A DNA stretch of 64,000 nucleotides from Fodinicurvata sp. EGI_FJ10296 (GCF_040712075.1 NZ_JBFCVL010000002.1:124001-188000), one strand, 5' to 3'. Shown: positions 34,801-41,615, numbered from the stretch's first letter. The notes: generated from the letters alone by a model not told the origin. Numbers and translations: made by a program.

Positions 34801-35264
34801 GCCAAAAACAACGGCGGCCCGAAGCGATCCCGGCAATCCGCCAGCACCGTCTCGAACGCGGCGAGATCGGCCGTCCGGTCGGGTGGGACGGCGATCAGGA
34901 TCTGCCCCTGCCGCGCGGCGTCGATATCCGCCATCGTCAGGCGGCACGTGCCCTTTTCGGCCCGTCGGCGACCGGTGGTAATCAGTTGGGACAATTGGCC
35001 ATAGGCGGCCCGGTCGGTCGGCAGGCAGACAAGCGGCGGCCCGTCGACCGGATCCAGCCGGGCGCCGACAATCAGGCGGACGCCATGGTCCCGGGCGGCG
35101 ACATGGGCGCGCACGACCCCGGCCAGCGACGCCCGGTCGGTGATCGCCACCGCCTGCAGCCCCAATGCAGCGGCGGCAAGCACCAGTTCTTCCGGATGGG
35201 ACCCGCCCTCCAGAAACGAGAAATTGCTGGTCACCTGAAGTTCGGCGTAAACCGGCGCGCTCAT
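31875..35264 (-). CDS. dnaE2: Error-prone DNA polymerase DnaE2 (ImuC)
   Basis: A 1129-residue C-family polymerase alpha subunit for translesion synthesis. The N-terminal PHP domain begins YAELQVTSNFSFLEGGSHPE. The polymerase core has the catalytic aspartates in EPPDIDIDFEHERREEV. Finger and thumb regions follow, with FPESHAASFALLVYVSAWIK, then a helix-hairpin-helix part and an OB-fold near RGVLFITIEDETGVANLVV. The last 60 or so residues form a highly charged Arg/Glu/Asp tail (for example DRRGDDGREEPGRREHREVD) beyond the usual end, making it longer than typical DnaE2. Its ATG overlaps the imuB stop (ATGA at 35261-35264). The LexA box upstream of imuB should control it. Confidence 0.95.
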   Translation of the reverse strand: MSAPVYAELQVTSNFSFLEGGSHPEELVLAAAALGLQAVAITDRASLAGVVRAHVAARDHGVRLIVGARLDPVDGPPLVCLPTDRAAYGQLSQLITTGRRRAEKGTCRLTMADIDAARQGQILIAVPPDRTADLAAFETVLADCRDRFGPPLFLAASHRYGGDDAARLFRLNTLSRRLGVPMVATNDILYHHPGRRIVQDVLTCIRHGCTIGNAGWRLAANAERHLKAPAEMSRLFRRYPDAIARTAEIAAACRFSLDELRYEYPEEIMTPGETAQQTLVRTTWEGADRRYDGTVPDGVAERLCYELELIQSLNYAPYFLTVYDIVRYARERGILCQGRGSAANSAVCYVLGITAVDPARADLLFERFVSAERNEPPDIDIDFEHERREEVIQYVYEKYGRDRAGMTATVIHYRPRGAVRDVGKAMGLSLDAVGRLAETIWGWSDDGLDEEAVKRAGLDPGDPTVAMTVDIVRTLIGFPRHLSQHVGGLVISRGPLSELVPIENAAMADRTVIQWDKDDLDALGLMKVDILALGMLSCIRRAFDLIRDHYGRDITLASVPAEEPAVYDMLCHADSLGVFQVESRAQMAMLPRLKPRCFYDLVIEVAIVRPGPIQGDMVHPYLRRRAGEERIDYPEGALRPVLEKTLGIPLFQEQAMKIAIVGAGFTPSEADRLRRAMATFRKNGDIHKFREMMIDGMAARGYDAAFAERCFNQIEGFGTYGFPESHAASFALLVYVSAWIKCFYPDVFAAALLNSQPMGFYAPAQIVRDAREHGVEVRAPDVNASDWDCSLERVPERTAGGSEEEPPGWALRLGLRQIGGFGRSPADRLTAARARGGAFVDPADLWRRADLQAGGLEILAHADAFRSMGMDRRSAYWAVKGLKDKPLPLFDGIADDAPDPSTPALLPVMSRGQHVVDDYAAMSLSLKDHPVGLLRPVLSARGYRQSSDLISCRHGQPFRGAGLVLVRQRPGSARGVLFITIEDETGVANLVVLPPVFEHFRAVILGARLLAVDGRVERPVGVGGASGEVIHVRAERLTDLSSLLGILTEDDIDRHPIWSGAIWSGALARADEVKHPQADRRTARDNDRRGDDGREEPGRREHREVDEVREESRRQRDIGRSLAKPRNFR

Positions 35265-36886
35265 GCGAACATTCCGTGCAGAAACCAGGCCGGTGCGGGG
35301 GCATCCGGCGCATAGAGCCCTTGGCGGAACAGCCAGTAGCGGCGGCCCTCCTGATCCTCGACGCGGTAATAGTCGCGGACCGGCTCCGGCTTATCCCGAA
35401 CCGCGTCAGGGTCGGGGTCGGAGTCGGGGTCGGGGTCGGGATTGCTGCATCGCCACCATTCGGGCTCGATCCGCTCCGGCCCGTCGGCATGCCGAACCCG
35501 ATGGACATCGCCGCGCCACCGGAACATGACCGGCGGATCGTCGGGGATCGGGGCAATCGCCTCCACCGGTTCCGGCATCGCCAGCAGCCGAACGGGGCGC
35601 ATCCGGTCCGGCGGCCAGGACGCCGTGCCGGATACGCCGTCACCGGGCCGAAGCACCGGCGGCGCCCGGACGGCGCTGCGTTCGGGGACATGGCTTTCCC
35701 GCATCGCCGGGCACCACACGGCGGCCGAGCCGAGCCGGTTGATCAGCCTGTCCACCAGCACATCCAGCGCCTCGCCCCCGGTTCGTTGCGCCGATCCCTC
35801 GTGCAGATCGCGCTGAACGGGCTGCAGGGCGTCAACCTGCCCGGCCGACAGCACCATGGCCTCGATACCGAAACCGACATCCAGCCCGTCGATGGAATCG
35901 GCGAACAGCCGGGCCAGATGGCGCGGATCGCGGCTGGCGCGCGCAGTTCCGATGGTGCGGCGTTCGACACCGCCGTCGATCCGGTAAAAGGCGATCTCCA
36001 GACGCCGCGCGCCCTGCCCGTCGCGCTCCAGCCCCGCGCACAAGCCGTCGAGCAGGCGCTCCAGTGCCGCCTGAACATCCTCGGTACGGCCGATCGGCTC
36101 GGCAAACGCCATACGCACCAGACGCGGCGGCACCGGCCGGCGCGGGCTGATGGGATCGTCATGACGGCCGAGCGCGCGGTCCAGCCGGTCGAGCAGCCCC
36201 TGCCCGAAACGCCGGACCAGAGCCGCGCGCGGCATGACATAAAGATCGCCGATCCGGCGCAGCCCCAGGCGATGAAGACCTTCAAGCGTCCGAGACTCCA
36301 GCCCCAACCCCGCGAGATCGACCGGCCCCAGTGCGGCGGCGGTTTCGCCGGGCGGCACGATCGCCTCGGCCACCGGACGGGCCGGATCGGACCAGGCATT
36401 CGCGCCATGAGTCGCAAGCGCCCAGGCCGCGCCGGGCGTATCGGCCATGGTCAGGCGGGCATCATGACCGATATCGGCCAGCCGGTGCAGAACGTCGCGG
36501 CCAAGCGCAACCTCGCCCCCGAACAGATGGGTACAGCCGGTGACGTCGATCACCAGTCCTTCCGGCGGCCGGGCGGCGACCCAGGGGCTGTACCGCCCGC
36601 ACCAATCGGCGAGCCGGTCCAGCGCCCGGGCGTCATCGACCGGATCCGCCGGCCGCGCCGCCAGTTCGGGAATGCGGGCGCGCGCATCGGCCACACTCTC
36701 CCCCGGCGCGATGCCGCAAAGGGCCGCCGCCGGATCGACCCGATAGAGCCGCGCCACACCCCGCTCCATGACGTAAAGAACGCGCGGCGGCGCCTGCCCC
36801 GCCGTTCCCGAGGCTCCGGAGTCGCCGTACGCACGCTCGACCGCAAAATACGGCATGAAAATCGCCAGATATCGCCGAACCGGCAT
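35261..36886 (-). CDS. imuB: ImuB, inactive Y-family polymerase homologue (SOS mutasome)
   Basis: A 541-residue member of the DinB/UmuC superfamily that links DnaE2 to the beta clamp in damage-induced mutagenesis. The N-terminus RRYLAIFMPYFAVERA lacks the DMD metal ligands of active Y-family polymerases, and the DVTGCTHLFGGE segment replaces the catalytic SxDE motif, as is normal for ImuB. A possible clamp-binding element lies around LQPVQRDLHE but is degenerate. The C-terminal part has a run of Asp-Pro repeats coded by a hexanucleotide repeat. The start is taken as ATG 36886; GTG 36898 is possible. A LexA box lies about 40-55 bases upstream. No imuA gene is adjacent. Confidence 0.92.
   Translation of the reverse strand: MPVRRYLAIFMPYFAVERAYGDSGASGTAGQAPPRVLYVMERGVARLYRVDPAAALCGIAPGESVADARARIPELAARPADPVDDARALDRLADWCGRYSPWVAARPPEGLVIDVTGCTHLFGGEVALGRDVLHRLADIGHDARLTMADTPGAAWALATHGANAWSDPARPVAEAIVPPGETAAALGPVDLAGLGLESRTLEGLHRLGLRRIGDLYVMPRAALVRRFGQGLLDRLDRALGRHDDPISPRRPVPPRLVRMAFAEPIGRTEDVQAALERLLDGLCAGLERDGQGARRLEIAFYRIDGGVERRTIGTARASRDPRHLARLFADSIDGLDVGFGIEAMVLSAGQVDALQPVQRDLHEGSAQRTGGEALDVLVDRLINRLGSAAVWCPAMRESHVPERSAVRAPPVLRPGDGVSGTASWPPDRMRPVRLLAMPEPVEAIAPIPDDPPVMFRWRGDVHRVRHADGPERIEPEWWRCSNPDPDPDSDPDPDAVRDKPEPVRDYYRVEDQEGRRYWLFRQGLYAPDAPAPAWFLHGMFA
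35409..35440. repeat. Hexanucleotide tandem repeat inside imuB
   Basis: Five copies of GGGTCG, one with a G-to-A change, run in tandem and in frame. They code for the alternating Asp-Pro stretch of ImuB (DPDPDSDPDPD). Such repeats can gain or lose units by slippage without changing the frame. Confidence 0.85.
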
Positions 36887-36926
36887 GGTCGAACCCACTG
36901 CTCCCGCACACTGCTCACGCCTGATT

Positions 36927-36941
36927 GTTCTTGTTATGTTC
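36927..36941. promoter_or_regulatory. LexA (SOS) box upstream of imuB-dnaE2
   Basis: GTTC-TTGTTAT-GTTC is a perfect match to the alphaproteobacterial LexA recognition pattern GTTC-N7-GTTC. It lies 40-55 bases before the imuB ATG, where it can cover the promoter. Repression by LexA and induction by DNA damage are thus expected for imuB and dnaE2. Confidence 0.85.
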
Positions 36942-36973
36942 TAGTTTCGGCGGCGTGCTGAGTCAATCGGGAA

Positions 36974-37310
36974 CGGAGCCCGGGCCGTGTTTCGGCCGCG
37001 TGAAGTTGCTGCACGCGATCCCGGGTCAGCAACGCGTCACTTTCGTGCCGCGCTGCGCCCGGGAATTGGAGAAGGTGGAAATCACCCGGCCACCCCCTCC
37101 TTCCTCCGCCCCGGAAGCGCGAAGCGCTGTCCGGGGTCCACACGCGCTGGACGAGCCCGGTCCGCGTTTCCCCCCGGGAAGTTACTGCACCAGATCCCGG
37201 GTCTGCAGCGCGTCACTTCGTGGCCGCGCTGCGCCCGGGAATTGGAGTGGGTGGGACCCCGACCCGCATGAGCCCGGCTCGCGCTTCGACCCGGGAATGG
37301 GCGCGGGTGG
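36974..37310. repeat. Intergenic repeat cluster related to the 30.6 kb repeats
   Basis: Two copies of a roughly 104-base unit lie at 36974-37078 and 37152-37254, with a partial third copy at 37270-37310. Shared blocks include GCGTCACTT(T)CGTG(G)CCGC and GCGCCCGGGAATTGGAG. Between the first two, at 37109-37136, stands a hairpin-1 module (AGCGC-GAA-GCGCT within CCCCGGA/TCCGGGG) of the type seen at 30623 and 30768. The cluster fills the gap between the gapN-like gene and the imuB promoter, and no coding sequence is seen in it. Confidence 0.75.
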
Positions 37311-37320
37311 TATCGGTCGA

Positions 37321-38946
37321 TCAGAAAATGAAGCGCGTGCTGATGAACTTCGACCGGTTGTTGGTAACGATATCGTCCAGGATGCGCCGGTTTTCATCCG
37401 TGGCTTTCGCGGCGATCATCGACCGGATCGAGAACGACCGCAGTGCATCGGTCACCGACAGGGTACCCTCGGCGGAATCCTTGCGTCCGGCGAACGGGAA
37501 GACGTCGGGGCCGCGCTGGCACTGGGAATTGATGTTCACCCGGCAAACCTGGTTGACCAGAGGGTCGGCCAGGGCGCCGATCTGGCCCGGATCGCTGCCG
37601 AAGATGCTGACCTGCTGGCCGTGGTCCGACGTGATAACATACTCCAGCGCCGTTTCGATGTCGTCGAACGGCGTAATGGGAATGACCGGCCCGAACTGCT
37701 CCTCGCGGTAGAGTTTCATCCCCTCCTTCACCGGGTAGACAACGGCCGGATAGAACAGGGTCTCGGCCCCCTCGCCGCCATCTTCATTCATGACCGCCGC
37801 CCCTTGCGCCTTGGCGTCTTCGACGAACTCGGTCATGGCGCCGACTTTCGGAGCATCCGGCAACGGTGTGATGGTCACCTTTTCGTCCCAGGGCATGCCG
37901 ACTTTCAGTTTGCTCAGCGCTTCGCTGAACTTCTTCACGAAAGTGTCGGCGATCGACCGATGGACCAGCAGCATCTTGAGCGCCGTACACCGCTGGCCGT
38001 TGAACGACAGAGCGCCCAGCAGGCATTCCTTGACCGCCAGATCGATGTCCGCATCGGGCATGACGATGGCAGCGTTCTTGGCATCGAGGCCGAGAATCGC
38101 GCGCAGGCGGTGGGCCTTCGGGTGCTGCTTTTTCAGATGGTCGGCTACCTTGCTGGAGCCGATCAGCGTCAGAACATTGATCTTGCCGGTATTCAGCAGC
38201 TTCGGCACGACGACCGCGCCCCGGCCATAGACGGTATTGACCACGCCCTTGGGGAAGGAATTGCGGAATGCCTCCAGCAGCGGGGCAAACAGCAGGCAAC
38301 CGAAACGCGGCGGCTTGAAGACCACCGTATTACCCATGATTAGCGCCGGAATCAGTGTCGCGAAGGTCTCGTTCAGCGGATAGTTGTAGGGGCCCATGCA
38401 GAGAACGACACCCAGCGGCGTCCGGCGAATCTGGCCGATCGTGCCTTCCACGACGGTAAATCGCGAATGTTCGTTGTCCACAGTGCGCAACGCGTCGATC
38501 GTCGCTTCGATGTAATCGACGGTGCGGTCGAATTCCTTTTGTGAGTCCGTCAGGCTCTTGCCGATCTCCCACATGATCAGGCGGACGACCTCTTCGCGGC
38601 GCTGAGCCATCTGCCGAACGAATTCCTGCATGCAGGCGATTCGCTCCCCTGCGGTCATGGTCGGCCACTCGCCCCGGCCGTCGCGATAAGCGGCGACGGC
38701 TGCCTCCAGCGCTTCCTCGGCTTCTTCCTCGCCACCCAGCGGATAACTGCCGATCTCCATCTCGGCCAGCGACCCGTCTTCGTTGCGAAGGCGAATCGGG
38801 GAAATCACGGTATGGCATTTGCCGTCCCAGGACTTGAACTCGCCGTTGACGAGAATTCGGCGCTCGTGCACCGGTTCAGGCAGCCGGTGCTGATCCGGAA
38901 TATCCTGCATCGTCGGGTATAATGCCTTGAGCTGTTCGGCCTTCAT
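37321..38946 (-). CDS. gapN: NADP-dependent glyceraldehyde-3-phosphate dehydrogenase-like aldehyde dehydrogenase
   Basis: A 541-residue aldehyde dehydrogenase of the GapN group, which oxidises glyceraldehyde 3-phosphate to 3-phosphoglycerate with NADPH production and no ATP. It has the typical PLGVVLCMGPYNYPLNETFA stretch, the nucleotide region FKPPRFGCLLFAPLLEAF, and the catalytic cysteine in NGQRCTALKMLLVHRS. The C-terminal end RSFSIRSMIAAK is also typical of non-phosphorylating GAPDH proteins. It stands alone on the minus strand; the 130 bases upstream are AT-rich and likely hold its promoter. An aldehyde other than glyceraldehyde 3-phosphate cannot be excluded. Confidence 0.85.
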   Translation of the reverse strand: MKAEQLKALYPTMQDIPDQHRLPEPVHERRILVNGEFKSWDGKCHTVISPIRLRNEDGSLAEMEIGSYPLGGEEEAEEALEAAVAAYRDGRGEWPTMTAGERIACMQEFVRQMAQRREEVVRLIMWEIGKSLTDSQKEFDRTVDYIEATIDALRTVDNEHSRFTVVEGTIGQIRRTPLGVVLCMGPYNYPLNETFATLIPALIMGNTVVFKPPRFGCLLFAPLLEAFRNSFPKGVVNTVYGRGAVVVPKLLNTGKINVLTLIGSSKVADHLKKQHPKAHRLRAILGLDAKNAAIVMPDADIDLAVKECLLGALSFNGQRCTALKMLLVHRSIADTFVKKFSEALSKLKVGMPWDEKVTITPLPDAPKVGAMTEFVEDAKAQGAAVMNEDGGEGAETLFYPAVVYPVKEGMKLYREEQFGPVIPITPFDDIETALEYVITSDHGQQVSIFGSDPGQIGALADPLVNQVCRVNINSQCQRGPDVFPFAGRKDSAEGTLSVTDALRSFSIRSMIAAKATDENRRILDDIVTNNRSKFISTRFIF

Positions 38947-39079
38947 TGGTTCCTCCTGTCCGTGGGGTTTCCGAGTCGTGCCTCGGCGGCATTCGCCGTT
39001 TTATTATCGTATTTGCCGCAACTCGCCAAAGGGTTGTTTTGCAGCCCTGACATTCTCCTGCAGAAAATACGGCAAAACC
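38947..39079. promoter_or_regulatory. AT-rich promoter region of the gapN-like gene
   Basis: The 133 bases between lipB and the gapN-like gene include an AT-rich stretch around 38990-39020 (TTTTATTATCGTATTTG). Leftward promoter elements are likely here. GGAGGAA, part of the ribosome-binding site, lies just before the gapN start. No palindromic operator was found. Confidence 0.4.
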
Positions 39080-39775
39080 TCAACCGTGGCCAAATGTCTC
39101 TTGCCATGATTCCTTCAGTGCCATGTCCACGTCGCTCATCGTCACGGGCCGACCGAGATCGACGAGGCTGGTAACACCGTGTTCGCGAATGCCGCACGGC
39201 ACGATGCCGTCGAAATGGCCGAGGTCCGGATCTACGTTGATCGCCACGCCGTGAAACGCCACCCAGTGGCGAACGCGGACACCAATGGCGGCGATCTTGT
39301 CCTCGCGCCCCGGCATCCCGCCCTCGCGCCCGCGATCGACCCAGATGCCGACCCGACCGGCCCGGCGTTCGCCCGCCACGTTGAACCGATCCAGGGTGGC
39401 GATCACCCATGCTTCCAGGTCGTGGATATAGCGCCGAATGTCCGGCCCGCGGCGGCGGAGATCGACCATCGCATAGGCAACGCGCTGCCCCGGCCCGTGA
39501 TAGGTGAACTGACCGCCCCGCCCGCTCTTGAATACCGGGAATCGCGCGCCCTCAAGCAGGTCCTCGTCCCGAGCGCTGGTCCCCGCCGTGTAGAGCGGCG
39601 GATGCTCCAGCAGCCAGACAAGATCACCCGCTTCACCCCGGGCGATCGCCGCCACCCGATCCTCCATGAAGGCCATGGCGTCTGGATAGGCAACGGGAGC
39701 CTCGGAGATCAGCCATTCGGGACCGTCGGAAAAAGAATTCTGCATTGGTGCATCGTGCCGCTTGAACCTCGTCAT
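39080..39775 (-). CDS. lipB: Octanoyl-[acyl-carrier-protein]:protein octanoyltransferase
   Basis: A 231-residue LipB, which moves the octanoyl group from ACP to lipoyl domains, the first step of lipoate synthesis. Signature parts are [40 protein letters not shown], and [17 protein letters not shown] with the catalytic Lys. The catalytic Cys is in [18 protein letters not shown] at 39775 follows a GGGGGGA tract; other starts at 39844 and 39745 fit less well. The gene is divergent from the tRNA-Leu gene. No lipA is in the window. Confidence 0.94.
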   Translation of the reverse strand: MTRFKRHDAPMQNSFSDGPEWLISEAPVAYPDAMAFMEDRVAAIARGEAGDLVWLLEHPPLYTAGTSARDEDLLEGARFPVFKSGRGGQFTYHGPGQRVAYAMVDLRRRGPDIRRYIHDLEAWVIATLDRFNVAGERRAGRVGIWVDRGREGGMPGREDKIAAIGVRVRHWVAFHGVAINVDPDLGHFDGIVPCGIREHGVTSLVDLGRPVTMSDVDMALKESWQETFGHG

Positions 39776-39851
39776 GGGTTTTGGTATTCCCCCCTTGGCT
39801 TCGGTGCAAGAAATCTTGCCAACCGACGCTCCGGCCCCGATCAAGGCGAAA

Positions 39852-39875
39852 CATCATATGGTGAGGCATCATATG
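39852..39875. promoter_or_regulatory. Direct repeat CATCATATG in the lipB/tRNA-Leu divergent region
   Basis: The nine-base sequence CATCATATG occurs at 39852-39860 and again at 39867-39875, a 15-base period. Each half contains CATATG, itself a palindrome. The region separates lipB (minus) from tRNA-Leu (plus). It may be a promoter or protein-binding site, but chance is possible. Confidence 0.3.
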
Positions 39876-39914
39876 ACGATGAACCAGGATAGGGGGCGTG
39901 CCAAAAGTGATGAT

Positions 39915-40002
39915 GCGGTCGTGGCGGAACTGGTAGACGCGCAGCGTTGAGGTCGCTGTGGGCGATGAGCCCGTGGAAGTTCGAGTCTTCTCGACCGCAC
40001 CA
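39915..40002 (+). tRNA. tRNA-Leu (anticodon GAG)
   Basis: An 88-base class II tRNA. The acceptor arms GCGGTCG (39915-39921) and CGACCGC (39992-39998) are perfectly complementary, followed by discriminator A and an encoded CCA. The anticodon stem CAGCG/CGCTG flanks the loop TTGAGGT with anticodon GAG at 39949-39951. A long variable arm, GTTCGAGTC in the T arm and GGTAGACGC in the D region are all as expected for bacterial leucine tRNAs. It should read CUC and CUU codons. It lies just before rnhB. Confidence 0.97.
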
Positions 40003-40098
40003 CTTTCGGAAGCAATGAAAGTACCTCAAAAAAAATCTCCCGCCTCAGCCGGTAGCGGTAACACGGGGCCCGATCGTTCTCTGGAGCATGGGCTTTCG

Positions 40099-40950
40099 AT
40101 GCCTGTCGCCGGTGTCGACGAAGCAGGCTGCGCGCCCCTAGCCGGCCCCGTCGTGGCCGCCGCCGTGATCCTGCCGCCCGGGGCCGAAGTCGAGCCGGAT
40201 CTCGCCGGACTGACGGACAGCAAGATGCTGGGCAAAGCCGCGCGTGAGCGCCTTTACGCCGTGATCCGGTCAATCGGCATGGTTGGCGTCGGCGCCGCCA
40301 GCGTTGCGGAAATCGAAACGCTGAACATCCGCCGCGCCGATATGCTTGCCATGAGCCGCGCCGTCGCCGCATTGCCCACCAGACCGGGTCACCTGCTGGT
40401 CGACGGCAACGCTGCGCCCGTGACGGACATTCCGGTGACGACGATCGTCGGCGGCGACCGTCGCTGCCTGTCGATATCGGCGGCATCGGTGGTCGCAAAG
40501 GTCACCCGCGATCACATCATGTCCGGCCTTGCCATCCGTCATCCGGGCTACGGCTGGGAACGCAATGCCGGATATCCGGCTCCCGACCACTACATCGCCC
40601 TGCTCAGGCAGGGGATAACCGCACACCACCGGCGGACATTCACCCCCCTTACCGAGGTAGACGTCACCGGGCGTCCGACCTTCGGCGAGCGCGCGCCGGT
40701 CGCCGAAGCGGGATTGGAACTCATCTTCCTTCGCCGCGACCTGACGGCAGCCGTCATTGCCGGAACCAACACCGTCGTCGCCGTTTTCCAATGCCGTTCG
40801 GGCGCGTGGATCGGGCGCCGTGCAACCAGCGCCGCAGCAGGGGACGCCACCATACCCGCGCACCTGCTGAAACTATGCAACACCACGCTCGACGCCATGA
40901 CGCCGGCCGCCGTGATCGAGGTCCTGAATGTTGCCGCCCGCGTCGGTTAA
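40099..40950 (+). CDS. rnhB: Ribonuclease HII with altered GRG motif and extra C-terminal region
   Basis: A 283-residue protein. The first about 195 residues are RNase HII, which nicks RNA-DNA hybrids and removes single ribonucleotides from DNA. The catalytic acids are present: Asp and Glu in GVDEAG, Asp in LLVDGNA, and Asp in SVVAKVTRDH. YGWERNAGYPAPDH is a family hallmark. However, the normal GRG motif after DEA (DEAGRGPLAGPV) here reads DEAGCAPLAGPV, losing the Arg that contacts the RNA-DNA junction. After the normal end (HHRRTFTPL) about 85 more residues follow that I do not recognise, with FLRRDLTAAVIAG and AVFQCRSGAWIGRR. ATG 40099 is the best start for the conserved part; ATG 40015 would add 28 residues. 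Confidence 0.88.
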   Translation: MPVAGVDEAGCAPLAGPVVAAAVILPPGAEVEPDLAGLTDSKMLGKAARERLYAVIRSIGMVGVGAASVAEIETLNIRRADMLAMSRAVAALPTRPGHLLVDGNAAPVTDIPVTTIVGGDRRCLSISAASVVAKVTRDHIMSGLAIRHPGYGWERNAGYPAPDHYIALLRQGITAHHRRTFTPLTEVDVTGRPTFGERAPVAEAGLELIFLRRDLTAAVIAGTNTVVAVFQCRSGAWIGRRATSAAAGDATIPAHLLKLCNTTLDAMTPAAVIEVLNVAARVG

Positions 40951-40961
40951 CGATCGGTTAA
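40947..40961. promoter_or_regulatory. CtrA-like box TTAA-N7-TTAA
   Basis: TTAA-CGATCGG-TTAA overlaps the rnhB stop codon and lies about 77 bases before the start of the next gene. TTAA-N7-TTAA is the full recognition pattern of the alphaproteobacterial cell-cycle regulator CtrA. TTAA is rare in this GC-rich DNA. It sits where the ccrM promoter is found in many relatives, but ccrM is not here. Confidence 0.55.
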
Positions 40962-41037
40962 CTTCAATTCCATAGCGTCCAAAGGATTGTCATGTGATCT
41001 GCTCTGTTCCGGGGCCGGATCTCGGGGGAAACGTCCG

Positions 41038-41502
41038 ATGCCGCGCGAAATTCGCTATATCCTGTTCGAGCAGGCCGAAATCGCCCGCGCGATCGCCGAC
41101 TGGCGGCGTATGGACGGCAAACCATTGGCACTGGCTTCGATTTTCAGCGTCACTGTCAGCGTCCGCGAAGGGTCCGACAGCCTGGAGGCCATCTATCGCG
41201 TCGGCGACCACGCGAAGGCACAGGGGTCGATCTCCGAGCACAGGATTTCAGAATACGATCTAACCGTCGCCATCCTTGCCTGGTGCCGGCAGAACGGCGT
41301 CCCCCTGCCCCGCCGATCGGCGAAACGCCTGGAGCCGCTTGGCGATTCGATCGCATTGCTGGTCACGAACTTCCAGACGGATCGCGACCCGGATGTTCGC
41401 CAGGAGCGGGTATTGTACGACGACCCCAAGCTTGATGCCGTCCGGCGGCGCCTCGGCACCGGCAAGCGCGGTATTGACCGCGACCCGTCTATCGGCCGAT
41501 AA
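41038..41502 (+). CDS. Conserved-looking hypothetical protein downstream of rnhB
   Basis: A 154-residue soluble protein I do not recognise. It has a clear two-part structure: an N-terminal half beginning MPREIRYILFEQAEIARAIA, with a segment SIFSVTVSVREGSDSLEAIY, and a C-terminal half with LTVAILAWCRQNGVPLPRRS. No signal peptide or membrane helix is seen. GGGGGAA lies eight to nine bases before ATG 41038. The upstream CtrA-like box suggests cell-cycle control. It is followed by metZ on the same strand after 113 bases. Confidence 0.7.
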   Translation: MPREIRYILFEQAEIARAIADWRRMDGKPLALASIFSVTVSVREGSDSLEAIYRVGDHAKAQGSISEHRISEYDLTVAILAWCRQNGVPLPRRSAKRLEPLGDSIALLVTNFQTDRDPDVRQERVLYDDPKLDAVRRRLGTGKRGIDRDPSIGR

Positions 41503-41519
41503 ACAGTCCCGGCACCACA

Positions 41520-41570
41520 CGGGCGGCCTTCTTTCCGATTGCCGCCCGGACGGCTGCCACAACAGGCAGC
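41520..41570 (+). promoter_or_regulatory. Two stem-loops in the metZ leader
   Basis: CGGGCGGC (41520-41527) pairs perfectly with GCCGCCCG (41541-41548) around a 13-base loop. GCTGCC (41553-41558) pairs with GGCAGC (41565-41570) around ACAACA. The two lie between the hypothetical gene and metZ, 46 bases before the metZ start. They could be a terminator for the upstream gene or a regulatory leader. They do not match the SAM-II or other SAM riboswitch core I know. Confidence 0.4.
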
Positions 41571-41615
41571 GACCATCGCCCTTCCGCTTCTGCTTCCAAT
41601 CCGAGGATATTCTTC

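Noticed and set aside
32946-35315. A 789-codon plus-strand frame opposite dnaE2
   Set aside because: Antisense to strongly conserved DnaE2 sequence; the product is low in hydrophobic order and matches nothing.
35165-36961. A 598-codon plus-strand frame opposite imuB
   Set aside because: ImuB is supported by motifs, a coupled start with dnaE2 and a LexA box; the opposite frame has none of these.
39958-40098. A longer RNase HII start that begins inside the tRNA gene
   Set aside because: It would code through the tRNA-Leu sequence; the conserved protein begins at 40099.
41503-41615. A SAM-II riboswitch upstream of metZ
   Set aside because: The leader has two hairpins but I could not find the conserved pseudoknot core of SAM-II or the other SAM classes.
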